Source of the DNA: an uncultured Latescibacterota bacterium
GTDB taxonomy: Bacteria > Latescibacterota > UBA2968 > UBA8231
Assembly: GCA_958295495.1 (NCBI GenBank)
Contig: OY282352.1
Span: 1,054,001 to 1,118,000, forward strand
Length of the DNA: 64,000 bases
Direction: 5' to 3'
The position numbers and the translations under genes were made by a program. Of the stretch, positions 43,165-51,317 are shown piece by piece. Every line of letters starts with the position of its first letter. Position 1 is the first letter of the stretch. The notes under the pieces are model-generated. The model was given only the letters and a program-made list of their open reading frames with translations, was not told the origin of the DNA and ran no database searches.

Positions 43165-43257
43165 AGCGATTATGCGAACCGAGGCAATGAGACGTATCAG
43201 AAACTTTGCTAGCCAAGTCTTCTGCATCTCTTAAAAACTTTATGCAAAGGCAAGCAA

Positions 43258-44088
43258 ATGAGTGAAGACAAGATCGTTGAAAAAACAGAAATTCCCGCCA
43301 CGGTCAAATCGTTACAGGCTGACTTCCGTGCGCTTGGCGTCAAACCGGGGATGGTCGTGTTGGTGCATTCGTCCTTGAGTGCAATGGGATGGGTGTGCGG
43401 GGGAGCGGTGGCGGTCATCGTTGCCCTGCAGGAAGCCTTGGGCACCGCTGGAACGCTTGCAATGCCCGCCCACTCGCCCGACCTGACTGAACCGAGCAAG
43501 TGGGAAAGTCCGCCCGTCCCCGAGTGGTGGTGGCCGGTAATACGCGAGAACATGCCAGCCTACGATCCAGAGCTTACTCCCACCCGTTCTATGGGCATTA
43601 TCGCAGAGACATTCCGCAAGCAACGAGGCGTTCTCCGCAGCGCACATCCGCAGGTCTCGTTTTGTGTATATGGACCCCAAGCACCGCGCATCACCAATAA
43701 TCATTCATTGGCCTTTGGTCTAGGCGAGCATTCGCCGCTTGCGAGAATCTACGATTTGCACGGCTTTGTCCTTCTGCTCGGTGTGGATCACGGCAACAAT
43801 ACGTCCATGCACCTTGCGGAACATCGGGCGACTTTTCCCACCAAGCGCGTCATCTCGCAGGGTGCTCCAATCTCTATGTCGGATTCGCGGAGATGGACCA
43901 CCTTTGAAGATATTGACATCGACAGTTCAGATTTTGATCGCATCGGCGAGGACTTTCTGCGATCAGACGCGGGCCGTGTCGTCCGCCGTGGCCGGGTTGG
44001 TCTTGCAGATTGCCAGCTCATGCCACAACGAGACGTAATAGACTTCGCGGTCGGCTGGCTCGAAGAAAATAGATCGAAACAAACCTAG
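43258..44088 (+). CDS. AAC(3)-family N-acetyltransferase
   Basis: A 276-residue acetyl-CoA-dependent N-acetyltransferase of the antibiotic NAT/AAC(3) fold: VLVHSSLSAMGWVCGG, MPAHSPDLTEPSKW, TPTRSMGIIAETFRK, RSAHPQVSFCVYG and NTSMHLAEHRATF. Family members include aminoglycoside 3-N-acetyltransferases but also relatives acting on other amines; being environmental and chromosomal, it is not evidence of clinical resistance. AAAGGCAAGCAA precedes the ATG. It ends abruptly beside a HAD-like remnant on the opposite strand. Confidence 0.87.
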   Translation: MSEDKIVEKTEIPATVKSLQADFRALGVKPGMVVLVHSSLSAMGWVCGGAVAVIVALQEALGTAGTLAMPAHSPDLTEPSKWESPPVPEWWWPVIRENMPAYDPELTPTRSMGIIAETFRKQRGVLRSAHPQVSFCVYGPQAPRITNNHSLAFGLGEHSPLARIYDLHGFVLLLGVDHGNNTSMHLAEHRATFPTKRVISQGAPISMSDSRRWTTFEDIDIDSSDFDRIGEDFLRSDAGRVVRRGRVGLADCQLMPQRDVIDFAVGWLEENRSKQT

Positions 44089-44091
44089 CGG

Positions 44092-44140
44092 TCCGGTACA
44101 AGGGCTTGGTATCGAGCATGAGGCCGTCCATCGCGATCAC
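44092..44140 (-). pseudogene. Probable N-terminal remnant of a HAD phosphatase gene
   Basis: Downstream of sthA on the minus strand, a GTG at 44140 begins VIAMDGLMLDTKPLYR, which resembles the nucleophile region of beta-phosphoglucomutase-like HAD enzymes (FDMDGLMLDTEPLY), with the first catalytic aspartate replaced by alanine. After about 17 codons the frame enters the 3' end of the AAC(3) gene. An AAGAGGG ribosome-like site lies upstream. The piece is short, so the call is tentative. Confidence 0.45.
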
Positions 44141-44153
44141 TAGACCGACCCTC

Positions 44154-45611
44154 TTAGGCATCTACTGCAATGGCCGTAGCTGTCTCTTGCGTTATGACCG
44201 CACTGCGCACTAGGGCGAGCTTGTTGGCCGCGTTGAAGGCCGCCACTTTGTAGCACTCGGCCAAGGTGGGGTAATTGAACACCGTGCGAATAAAGTAATC
44301 GAGGCCGCCGCCCAGCCCTAACACCGCCTGCCCCACGTGAATCAACTCGGTAGCACCCGAGCCAATGCAGTGCGCACCGAGCAGACGGCCGTCCTCGCGG
44401 TGGAAAATTAGCTTGACCATGCCCGAGTCGTCGCCGAGGATCTGCCCGCGCGAGATTTCCTTGTAGTGGGCGATGCCCGTTTCATAAGGCACGCGCTCGC
44501 GGGTGAGTTCCTCCTCGGTAGCCCCGACCATGGAAATCTCTGGAATCGCGTAGATGCCCACGGGAAAGTGGCTGGCCATGGGCTGCGCCTCCACCCCAAA
44601 CATCTGGCACGCGGCCAAGCGGCCCTGCTCGCTGGAGGTAGCCGCCAGCGCGGGAAAGCCAATGACATCGCCCGCCGCGTAGATGTTGTCCACCCCTGTG
44701 CAGTGGTGCTTATCTACCTTCAGACGCCCGCGTTCATCCGCTTGCAACCCCACCGCTTCGAGGTTGAGCGCGTCGGTGTCGCCGATGCGGCCGGCGGAAA
44801 ACAGCACCATATCGGCGACGATGTGCTTGCCCGACTCCAGTTCGATGAGGCCCTTGGGCTGGGGCACCTCAACCACTTTGATGTGCTCAACCGCTTCCCC
44901 GCAGCGAAAGGTCACATCCGCCTTGCGCATCTGGTGGATGAGCTCGTCGATGATCTCGTGGTCGAGGAACTCCAGCGGGCGCGGTCGGCGGTCAATAACT
45001 GTCACCTGAACCCCCAACGCGGCGAACATCGACGCATACTCAATGCCGACGACTCCGGCACCGACCACGGCGATGTTGCGCGGCAAGCGGGCCAAGTTGA
45101 GGACGTGGTCTGAGGTCATAATCGTCTGGCCATCCGGCGACAGATCGGGCGGATTGCTGGTGCGCGTACCCACGGCGATGAGTACCTTGTCCACCGACAA
45201 CTTGCGCCGGCCCTCAAAGGCTTCGACCTGCAGGGTGTGCGGGTCGCCAAACGAGGCGCGTCCCCGAATGACTTCGATGTCATTGCGCGCCAGATTCTCT
45301 TGGACGACGAAGATCTCGCGCTCGATGACGCGCTCGACGTGGGCGACCAGTTGCTGCATAGTCGGCCGCGCCCGGGGGCGGAATTGCTCGTGGGCTTCCA
45401 AGCCAGGGCGCGCATAGGCGCGCTGGACGGCTTCGCGGAAGGTCTTGGAAGGGATCGTGCCGGTCTCAATACAGACGCCGCCGACGATCTGCTGCTTTTC
45501 GACGACGGCGACTTTTTTACCTAATTTGGCTGCTTGAATGGCAGCGCGCTGGCCGGCGGGGCCGCTGCCGATGCAGACGAGGTCGTACGTGTAGGAATTG
45601 TTGTTGTTCAC
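44154..45611 (-). CDS. sthA: Soluble pyridine nucleotide transhydrogenase SthA
   Basis: A 485-residue FAD flavoprotein that exchanges reducing equivalents between NADPH and NAD. FAD binding is by CIGSGPAGQRAAIQAAKLG; the SthA-type active-site loop GGVCIETGTIPSK has a single cysteine, unlike disulfide reductases; NAD binding is by VVGAGVVGIEYASM; the C-terminal dimer interface ends FNYPTLAECYKVA. The GTG at 45611 with GGGAGGG upstream fits the family N-terminus; an upstream ATG at 45695 adds unrelated residues. A terminator separates it from the upstream envelope operon. Confidence 0.94.
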   Translation of the reverse strand: MNNNNSYTYDLVCIGSGPAGQRAAIQAAKLGKKVAVVEKQQIVGGVCIETGTIPSKTFREAVQRAYARPGLEAHEQFRPRARPTMQQLVAHVERVIEREIFVVQENLARNDIEVIRGRASFGDPHTLQVEAFEGRRKLSVDKVLIAVGTRTSNPPDLSPDGQTIMTSDHVLNLARLPRNIAVVGAGVVGIEYASMFAALGVQVTVIDRRPRPLEFLDHEIIDELIHQMRKADVTFRCGEAVEHIKVVEVPQPKGLIELESGKHIVADMVLFSAGRIGDTDALNLEAVGLQADERGRLKVDKHHCTGVDNIYAAGDVIGFPALAATSSEQGRLAACQMFGVEAQPMASHFPVGIYAIPEISMVGATEEELTRERVPYETGIAHYKEISRGQILGDDSGMVKLIFHREDGRLLGAHCIGSGATELIHVGQAVLGLGGGLDYFIRTVFNYPTLAECYKVAAFNAANKLALVRSAVITQETATAIAVDA

Positions 45612-45698
45612 GGAGGCCCTCCCGGGCTTCGGGGCGAGAGCGTACATGTACAGCATAAACATAGGAATCGCAGGTGACAATAGTGTGTCGAACAAAAA

Positions 45699-45734
45699 GA
45701 AAGGGCCGGCTTCTGAGGCGAAGCCGGCCCTTTT
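45699..45734 (-). terminator. Intrinsic terminator of the LpoB-like operon
   Basis: On the minus strand AAAAGGGCCGGCTT pairs with AAGCCGGCCCTTT around an 8-base loop, followed by CTTTTTG. The stem is perfect and GC-rich. It starts 20 bases after the outer-membrane barrel gene stop, ending that operon, and lies just upstream of sthA. The arms also carry an A run on the other side, so it could work in both directions. Confidence 0.9.
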
Positions 45735-45753
45735 GCTACCAACGCGATATGCT

Positions 45754-46290
45754 CTAAAAATCCACCTGTATCTTTGCCGTAAAGCGGTTGATGTGAATCA
45801 TATCGTCGGCAAAGATAAAGTCGCGCTGGAAGCGCAAGCCCGCCCGCAGACGGTCGCTTAGAATCACCTCGGCCCCTACGCCCGGGACGATTCCGAAGCG
45901 AGTGTCGCCGAGCTCGGGCGAGTACAGCTCGGCGTCGAGCGAGAAATAGTAGTTGAACGGCCTATTGACGTAGGCCGAGCGCACCCCGCCGGCATAGAGG
46001 TTAATGTTTTGGTCCAAGATGCGGGCGAATCCTAGCTGAAAGGCCAGCCATTCCTCAACCATGTAGCCGACATTGAGCCCTGCAATGAGGTCGGTTTCAG
46101 TATCCGCGGTTGCCCTCTCCACCATCGCCGCCCCCAAAAAGCCCTCGGTGTAGAAGCGGCCGTACTGAGCCTTGTGATGGTAGCCACCCTTGCCGTACTC
46201 GCTGCCTTCGGAGCCATCGGTGCGCCCCGGCGTCGCGGCCTGTGCCCCAACGGCCAGCGCCAGCAGTGCTATCAGTGCAATGCGTCTCAT
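45754..46290 (-). CDS. Outer-membrane beta-barrel protein (OmpA/OmpX-like size)
   Basis: A 178-residue exported protein. The signal peptide MRRIALIALLALAVGAQA is followed by alternating hydrophobic strands (YTEGFLGAAMVERAT, DLIAGLNVGYMVEEW, RFGIVPGVGAEVILSDRLRA) and ends in AKIQVDF with a C-terminal phenylalanine, the barrel-insertion signal. It probably forms an eight-stranded barrel. It is the last gene of the four-gene envelope operon and is followed by a strong terminator. No close family is recognised. Confidence 0.8.
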   Translation of the reverse strand: MRRIALIALLALAVGAQAATPGRTDGSEGSEYGKGGYHHKAQYGRFYTEGFLGAAMVERATADTETDLIAGLNVGYMVEEWLAFQLGFARILDQNINLYAGGVRSAYVNRPFNYYFSLDAELYSPELGDTRFGIVPGVGAEVILSDRLRAGLRFQRDFIFADDMIHINRFTAKIQVDF

Positions 46291-46307
46291 GCTCCGCGTT
46301 CCTTTCC

Positions 46308-46904
46308 CTAGAAGCCGATGCTCTTTTTCTGGAAGTGCTTGGTGATTTCCTTCTGGTCGGTCCAGACGATCTCGGTGGTCGAGATGTCGGTCAGCTCAAA
46401 GGTCGCCTTGTAATAGACGACCTTGTTTTTGCCCACCTGCTGCAGGGTCGAGGTAATGACCCCGCCGAGCAAGAAGCGCGCGCCGCGCTGGTTGCCCGGC
46501 CCCTGAGCCTCGTCTTCGCGCACGTAGCCCGAGTCTTGATACTCGTACTCTTGGGCGATCTCGCGCCGTGCGGCCTTGTCGAGGAACCCAAACTGCCCGC
46601 TCTGAATGAGCGCGGTCTTGACGTGGTCGTACAGCGCCTGCATGTCGATGTGCTCGGTGGTCTTGTTGCGCGGCATCTCCAAGATGACAATCGGCTTGTC
46701 GGCCAGCGCCCGGGCATCTGCCCAGACCTCCATCGAGCCGATCATCTTCTTGGCGACTAGCTGCATGTCGTTCTGGTTCCACTTGTCGTCGAGCATGGAG
46801 ATCTCTTCTGGATCTCCGTACTGGCCTTGGGTAAAGGCCCTCGGGCCGCCACAGGCCGCAAGCCCCAAGGCCAAGGCGATTGCCGCGAAAACGTAGTGTC
46901 TCAT
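46308..46904 (-). CDS. LpoB-like lipoprotein, penicillin-binding-protein activator family
   Basis: A 198-residue outer-membrane lipoprotein. The lipobox LAAC is at the end of the signal sequence, and the LpoB/COG3417 pattern follows: MIGSMEVWADARALADKPIV, VKTALIQSGQFGFLDKA, FLLGGVITSTLQQV and FELTDISTTEIVWTDQKEI. In Enterobacteria LpoB activates PBP1b for peptidoglycan synthesis; that role is presumed here. The ATG at 46904 has GGAG upstream; an earlier ATG at 46928 would put the signal sequence off the N-terminus. It follows the unknown secreted-protein gene by 14 bases. Confidence 0.9.
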   Translation of the reverse strand: MRHYVFAAIALALGLAACGGPRAFTQGQYGDPEEISMLDDKWNQNDMQLVAKKMIGSMEVWADARALADKPIVILEMPRNKTTEHIDMQALYDHVKTALIQSGQFGFLDKAARREIAQEYEYQDSGYVREDEAQGPGNQRGARFLLGGVITSTLQQVGKNKVVYYKATFELTDISTTEIVWTDQKEITKHFQKKSIGF

Positions 46905-46918
46905 TGCATAAGCTCCTT

Positions 46919-47758
46919 TCAATCCCATTCACACTGGAAATGGGTGCGCACTAAGTGCCAGCGGTTGGCCAACATCGCGTCCTGCCGGTAGAGCACCTGT
47001 AGGCTGCATTGGCGCTCCAGCGACGAAGCCGGGTAGTCAAACTCAAACTCTTGCACTCCGGCCCGGTCCGCCTCGGGAATATCGGCTGAAGTGTAGATGT
47101 CTGGTTTGGTCGAGGTAAAAACTAGGGCCTTCTTGCGGCCGTAGGTCTTGAGCGGCACCTCGGAGGCAAAGGTCACGCGCCGCACCTTTTTGGGCAGCAG
47201 CAGATCGGTGTTGTCGATTAGTGCATCGCGCTGCCAGCGGCCAGCGAGGATCGCCTGCAAGTTGCCGATAAAAACCCGCTCCTTGTCGCCGTCGGGCACG
47301 AGCAAATAGAGATAACCCTTGCGCGCCTGCGTCGATACCGCGGCCTTGCCGCCCAACCCCTCAAAGTCGAGGGAGATCGTCAGCCCGAACGAGCGGTTGG
47401 GCGGCAGCGCGTGGAGCGATACCGCCTTGATCACCTGCTCGGCAACGCCAGCCCCCTTCAATTCCACCAAGGCATCCACCGAGGCGTCGCAGACGCAGCG
47501 CCGCTCCTCGAGCATCTTGATGATCGCCCCGGTGCTGAACTTATTCGCGCTCAGCTTGCGCACGTCGTCGAGGCTCATCGGCAGTTGATCCGAGCGCTCG
47601 TAGTAGCGCTTGGGTAGCTGGCCGCCGTCCCAATCGACGATATTGATGATCGCCCCTTCGGCCAGCGGGTCCGTAGCCCGATCGGCAGCCGGTGTGCTCT
47701 GCTGCGCCGCGGCCGGCAGTGCCAACGCCAGCGCGGCTATCCATAATTTGACGTACAT
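46919..47758 (-). CDS. Secreted protein of unknown function in the LpoB-like operon
   Basis: A 279-residue exported protein with signal peptide MYVKLWIAALALALPAAAQQ. The mature part starts with an acidic stretch, then a helical segment with paired cysteines (EERRCVCDASVDALVELK) resembling a short DUF-type helical domain, then beta-rich sequence ending in HFQCEWD. I recognise no family. Position between a COG3014 lipoprotein and an LpoB-like lipoprotein, with gaps of 12 and 14 bases, points to an envelope or peptidoglycan-related job in the periplasm or outer membrane. Confidence 0.85.
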   Translation of the reverse strand: MYVKLWIAALALALPAAAQQSTPAADRATDPLAEGAIINIVDWDGGQLPKRYYERSDQLPMSLDDVRKLSANKFSTGAIIKMLEERRCVCDASVDALVELKGAGVAEQVIKAVSLHALPPNRSFGLTISLDFEGLGGKAAVSTQARKGYLYLLVPDGDKERVFIGNLQAILAGRWQRDALIDNTDLLLPKKVRRVTFASEVPLKTYGRKKALVFTSTKPDIYTSADIPEADRAGVQEFEFDYPASSLERQCSLQVLYRQDAMLANRWHLVRTHFQCEWD

Positions 47759-47770
47759 ACTCTTTTCTCC

Positions 47771-49204
47771 TCAGCGAAAAGTGCGAAAGTTTAGGAAGAC
47801 CTTTTCTCCGGCCGCCACTGCTACCTCGGGCAGCGGCTCTACGGCTAGCACCTGGCCTCGGGCGTCGATAAACTCCAGAGTCGGGGCGGCCGTACCCGGT
47901 GCCACGGACAGGCGGGCGATGTGGATGGTGCGCGGCAGCGATAGCCAGCTTCGGGTATCGGCCGCCTCAGTCGCCGCGCCCAAGAGATTGACCAAGCCGC
48001 CAAGAGCTTTGCCCACCCCCTTTTTGGCCCAGTCGTTCTCGTCGTCCTCGTCGTCCTCGTCGTCCTCAAATGCCTTTTCTATGCCTTTAGACGCCAAATA
48101 CTTGACCAAGTTGCGGGCGACGGCGCGCAGCAAGATCGAGTCGAACTTCTCAGTAAAGGTCTGTTGGGCAATCGCCGCTAAGTCCTCGCCCACGGTTGCG
48201 GTAGCGCTCTGCTCGCCCGCCCGCAACCGCACCCCGGCCACTTGCGAGCGCACCTCCCGGTATTCGGGCAGGGCCACTCTGAGCCAGTAATCTACGCGTT
48301 GCCGCTGATAGGTGTGCGGATGGCGGTAGCGGTGGACGGCCCGCTCCGCCACCGTCTGCGTCTTCACGTCCTTTTCACCTTCCATAATGGGCATATTGAA
48401 TTCGACTTGGTGCTTGCGCGGCACAAAGCCACTCTCCACGAAAACTACGATCTCGCCGCCGGCTACCGGCTGGAGCTCCCCTCGCTCAAGCTGGTAGCGC
48501 TCCGCGTATTCCTGCACTTCGTCTTCGTAGCCCAAGTGCCCGGCCAGTCGCGCCAGATCAACCAGTAAGATATGCGGCACCGGCAAGCCGAAGGCCGCTT
48601 CGTACGCGCGGTAGCCCTTTAAGGCATCCTTGTAGGAAATGTACGCGTCGTTCCACTCGCCCTCGGATTCAAAGAAGAGGCCGGTCATGTACTGCAAAAA
48701 GGCGTCGTTCTTATAGCTGAGCTCGTACTCGGCCTGTTGCGAGTAGTTTTCGAGCTTCAGGTTGGCCTTGCGGCACTCTATTAGCGCGGCCTGCCGGTCG
48801 CCCAGCCGGTCGTAGTTCATCGCTCGGTAGTAGTGAATCAGGGCCAGCTCAAACTCCTCGCCACGGTAGGCAATGACCGCGTCGTTGGAGACCATGGCCG
48901 CGACGTGGCGCGAGATAGAGCGGGTGTAGAGTTGGTCGCTTAGCCGCTCGGCCCGTTCAAACTCCAAGTTGGACGCCTCGTATTGGCCCTGATAGTGCAA
49001 AATCAGCCCCTTTTCAAGGTGGTAGAGCAGCTTGTTGGTTTTGCCGGTGGGCTTTTCCAGCTTATCGAGGGCTCCTTCGTAGTTGCCCTTTTCTAGCTGT
49101 TTGAGCGAATGGGACACATAGCCCGAATAAGCGGCCCCGCAACCGCTCAACAAGAGCAGCAGGACGACGCTGAGACCGCTGACCAAGCTGCTGCTTCCCT
49201 GCAT
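47771..49204 (-). CDS. COG3014-type lipoprotein with TPR-like repeats
   Basis: A 477-residue lipoprotein, first gene of the operon. The signal ends in lipobox LSGC, followed by TPR-like helices (LEKGNYEGALDKLEKPTGK, LIHYYRAMNYDRLGDRQAAL, YKNDAFLQYMTGLFFESEGE). A beta-rich half follows from about residue 255 (GEIVVFVESGFVPRK), and near 385 there is an acidic tract DDEDDEDDEND. COG3014 genes often neighbour LpoB-like genes, so a role in cell-wall synthesis control is likely. The ATG at 49204 places the lipoprotein signal at the N-terminus. Confidence 0.88.
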   Translation of the reverse strand: MQGSSSLVSGLSVVLLLLLSGCGAAYSGYVSHSLKQLEKGNYEGALDKLEKPTGKTNKLLYHLEKGLILHYQGQYEASNLEFERAERLSDQLYTRSISRHVAAMVSNDAVIAYRGEEFELALIHYYRAMNYDRLGDRQAALIECRKANLKLENYSQQAEYELSYKNDAFLQYMTGLFFESEGEWNDAYISYKDALKGYRAYEAAFGLPVPHILLVDLARLAGHLGYEDEVQEYAERYQLERGELQPVAGGEIVVFVESGFVPRKHQVEFNMPIMEGEKDVKTQTVAERAVHRYRHPHTYQRQRVDYWLRVALPEYREVRSQVAGVRLRAGEQSATATVGEDLAAIAQQTFTEKFDSILLRAVARNLVKYLASKGIEKAFEDDEDDEDDENDWAKKGVGKALGGLVNLLGAATEAADTRSWLSLPRTIHIARLSVAPGTAAPTLEFIDARGQVLAVEPLPEVAVAAGEKVFLNFRTFR

Positions 49205-49242
49205 AAGTGATTCCGTCCATTGTCCTCGCGCCAGCGACATGG

Positions 49243-49388
49243 ATAAAGACTCCGCGTTGGGGCCACCAATTGACCGTGTGCCCTATATAACCAAGTGAAA
49301 AGTGTCACCTCTAATATAACTATAAAGACTCCGCGTTGTTGACCGTGTGCCCTATATAACACCTAAGCGAAAAAAAAGTGTCACCTCT
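49243..49388. repeat. Two imperfect tandem copies of a ~70-bp unit upstream of the envelope operon
   Basis: Copy 1 (49243-49312) and copy 2 (49322-49388) share the blocks ATAAAGACTCCGCGTTG, TTGACCGTGTGCCCTATATA and AAAGTGTCACCTCT. They differ by an insertion of about 9 bases in copy 1 (GGGCCACCAA) and by the spacer before the last block. The unit lies 39 bases upstream of the first lipoprotein ATG, in its promoter or leader. On the minus strand it offers GGTGACACTTT and TATATAGGGC, which could be promoter-like, but the spacing is short. Confidence 0.8.
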
Positions 49389-49409
49389 TAACTGATGTTA
49401 CGCAGCTTT

Positions 49410-49437
49410 TGTCACGCCCGCGTACGCGGGAATGACA
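49410..49437. repeat. Palindromic repeat with CCCGCGTACGCGGG core
   Basis: The 14-base core at 49417-49430 is a perfect palindrome, and outer TGTCA/TGACA arms extend the symmetry with two unpaired bases on each side. Such TGTCA-CCCGCG-type elements are common dispersed intergenic repeats in many bacterial genomes. Only one copy occurs here, so repetition across the genome is not shown by this window. Confidence 0.7.
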
Positions 49438-49680
49438 GGGGGAGCGGCAGGAAACCGCGCAACGTCAACTCAAATTATACGCGTTCTACCCGAATCGGCG
49501 CACCTGAGCGCACGGCTGCTAACGCCCGCGGCGCGCCTTGGATTTGCCCGAGGACATTGACTTTGCTCACCAGTCGGCACTCGTCGCCTCCTCCTTAAAA
49601 CTTGCTCAAACCTTTGAATCCTCTTAATACTAAAGTGCCCATTTATCGGTCGCCAAAACGCCCGTCGCACAGGTAAAATC

Positions 49681-50730
49681 ATGGAAAAACCCAATGTAGT
49701 AGTCATCGGCTATGGCTTTGCCGGCCGCTGCTTCCACGCCTATCTCGTGGGGCTGGCCAGCGGCCTGAACCTCTACGGCATCGCCACCAGCCGGCCGCAG
49801 GCCCGCGACCAGATTCAGCGCGACTTGGGGGTAAAGACCTTCCGCTACTTCGACGAAGTGCTCGCCGACCCAGCCGTCGATCTAGTCGTCCTCGCCACGC
49901 CCAACGACCTCCACGCCCCACACGCGGTCCAAGCGCTAGCGGCCGGCAAACACGTCGTCACCGACAAGCCCATCTGCTTGAGCATGGCCGAGGCCGACCA
50001 GATGATCGCCGCCAGCCAAGCGCACGACCGCTTGCTCAGCGTCTTTCAAAACCGCCGCTGGGACGGCGATTTCCTCGCCGTTAAAGATGCGCTGGCCCAA
50101 GGGCTGCTCGGCGACCCATTTTTGCTAGAGCTATTCTGGGGTCAATACGGCCCCCCGCGCGGCTGGCGCAGCATAGCGCGGCACGGCGGCGGCAAATTCT
50201 TCGATTTAGGCGCGCATCTGGTCGATCAAGCCCTCCAGCTCATCGACGCGCCGCTCGCAAAGGTGTACGCTTCCTTCCACTCTGGCGACCCGCTCGGCCT
50301 CGACGTCGAGTCCCACGCGCTGGCCGTGCTCCACTTTGCCAACGGCGTCGAAGCCCGCGTGGAGACCTCGTCGCTGGCGCGCAAAGCCAAACCGCGCTGG
50401 TATGTGCTGGGCACGGAAGGTGCGCTGGTCAAAGAGGGCGTTGATCCGCAGGAAAAGGCCATGATCGCCGGCGATATCGACGCGGCCGAGGAAGCGCCCG
50501 AGCACTACGCCCGCCTCTATAGGCCGGCGGCGGGCCGACCGGCGGAAACCATCATTGAGACTGGGCCCGGCCGCTGGCGTTCCTACTACGAAAACATCGC
50601 CGACGCGCTAGCCGGCCGCGCCGCGCTGGCCGTCACCGCCCAAAGCGTGCGGCAGACCATGGTCGCCATTGAGGCCGCCCGGCTCTCCGCCGCCCAGCAG
50701 CGGCCCGTAGCCCCGGAGGAAGTCGGGTGA
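49681..50730 (+). CDS. Gfo/Idh/MocA family oxidoreductase
   Basis: A 349-residue NAD(P)-dependent dehydrogenase of the Gfo/Idh/MocA family. The Rossmann turn is VVVIGYGFAGRCFHA; the catalytic lysine is in the KHVVTDKPICLS segment (the usual EKP is DKP); the C-terminal domain shows GGGKFFDLGAHLVDQALQL. It probably acts on a sugar or inositol. Its stop overlaps the GTG start of the next gene (GTGA), so the two are coupled. The sequence is GC-rich like the housekeeping genes. Confidence 0.92.
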   Translation: MEKPNVVVIGYGFAGRCFHAYLVGLASGLNLYGIATSRPQARDQIQRDLGVKTFRYFDEVLADPAVDLVVLATPNDLHAPHAVQALAAGKHVVTDKPICLSMAEADQMIAASQAHDRLLSVFQNRRWDGDFLAVKDALAQGLLGDPFLLELFWGQYGPPRGWRSIARHGGGKFFDLGAHLVDQALQLIDAPLAKVYASFHSGDPLGLDVESHALAVLHFANGVEARVETSSLARKAKPRWYVLGTEGALVKEGVDPQEKAMIAGDIDAAEEAPEHYARLYRPAAGRPAETIIETGPGRWRSYYENIADALAGRAALAVTAQSVRQTMVAIEAARLSAAQQRPVAPEEVG

Positions 50731-51317
50731 AACTCCGACCGGGCAACTACGGCAAGGAGACCAGCTTTGAGGTCCGCACGTTCGACGCCGAGATGCCCCT
50801 CGACGAATACGCCCGCCTGCCCAAACACCCGCTCTATCTGGTGCTCGACAATTTGCGCAGCGCCTTCAATGTCGGCTCGATTTTCCGCACGGCCGACGCC
50901 GGCCGTCTCAGCGGCATCTACACCTGCGGCTACACGGCCCATCCGCCCCATCCCAAGCTCGACAAGACGGCGTTGGGCACCCTCTCGTACATAGAGACTC
51001 GCCACTTCGCCACCACCCTACAAGCCATTGAGCACTTGCGCGCTCGCCAAGTGCCGGTTTGGGCCCTGGAGACGACCTCGCAAAGCCGTTGCTACACCGA
51101 GCTAGACTATCCGCGCCCCTTGGCCCTAATCGTGGGCAATGAGGCCCTCGGCGTGAGTTGCGCCGCGCTCGAGCACTGCGACGAGCTAGTCGAGATTCCC
51201 ATGTACGGCTACAAAAACAGCCTCAATGTCGCCGCGGCCAGCGCCGTCCTCGTCTTTGAGGTCCTGCGCCAATGGCAGGCCGTCAGCCCCACCTGCCAGC
51301 CCACCGCCCATGCCTGA
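50727..51317 (+). CDS. SpoU/TrmH-family RNA 2'-O-methyltransferase
   Basis: A 196-residue SPOUT methylase. The three family motifs are LRSAFNVGSIFRTADA, PLALIVGNEALGVS and EIPMYGYKNSLNVAAASAV, which form the trefoil-knot SAM site. It methylates a ribose in tRNA or rRNA; the target is not evident. The GTG start overlaps the upstream TGA, and its own end overlaps the ClC gene start by 8 bases, so this is a tightly packed three-gene unit. Confidence 0.92.
   Translation: MKLRPGNYGKETSFEVRTFDAEMPLDEYARLPKHPLYLVLDNLRSAFNVGSIFRTADAGRLSGIYTCGYTAHPPHPKLDKTALGTLSYIETRHFATTLQAIEHLRARQVPVWALETTSQSRCYTELDYPRPLALIVGNEALGVSCAALEHCDELVEIPMYGYKNSLNVAAASAVLVFEVLRQWQAVSPTCQPTAHA

Larger units (their letters stand above)
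49205..49680. other. Intergenic region between the envelope operon and the Gfo/Idh gene
   Basis: No gene is seen in these 476 bases. They hold the tandem 70-bp duplication (49243-49388), a palindromic repeat (49410-49437) and the two divergent promoters. The part from 49440 to 49680 has no recognisable feature beyond the start region of the Gfo/Idh gene, whose ATG lacks a clear ribosome site. Confidence 0.6.

Noticed and set aside
43258..44088. Clinical aminoglycoside resistance gene
   Set aside because: The protein is in the AAC(3) fold family, but no plasmid, integron or transposon context is visible and substrate is unknown.
45699..45734. Attachment site or inverted repeat of a mobile element
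   Set aside because: A perfect stem-loop with a T tail directly after an operon is better explained as a terminator.
49243..49388. CRISPR array
   Set aside because: Only two diverged copies are present, without uniform spacers, and no cas genes exist in the window.
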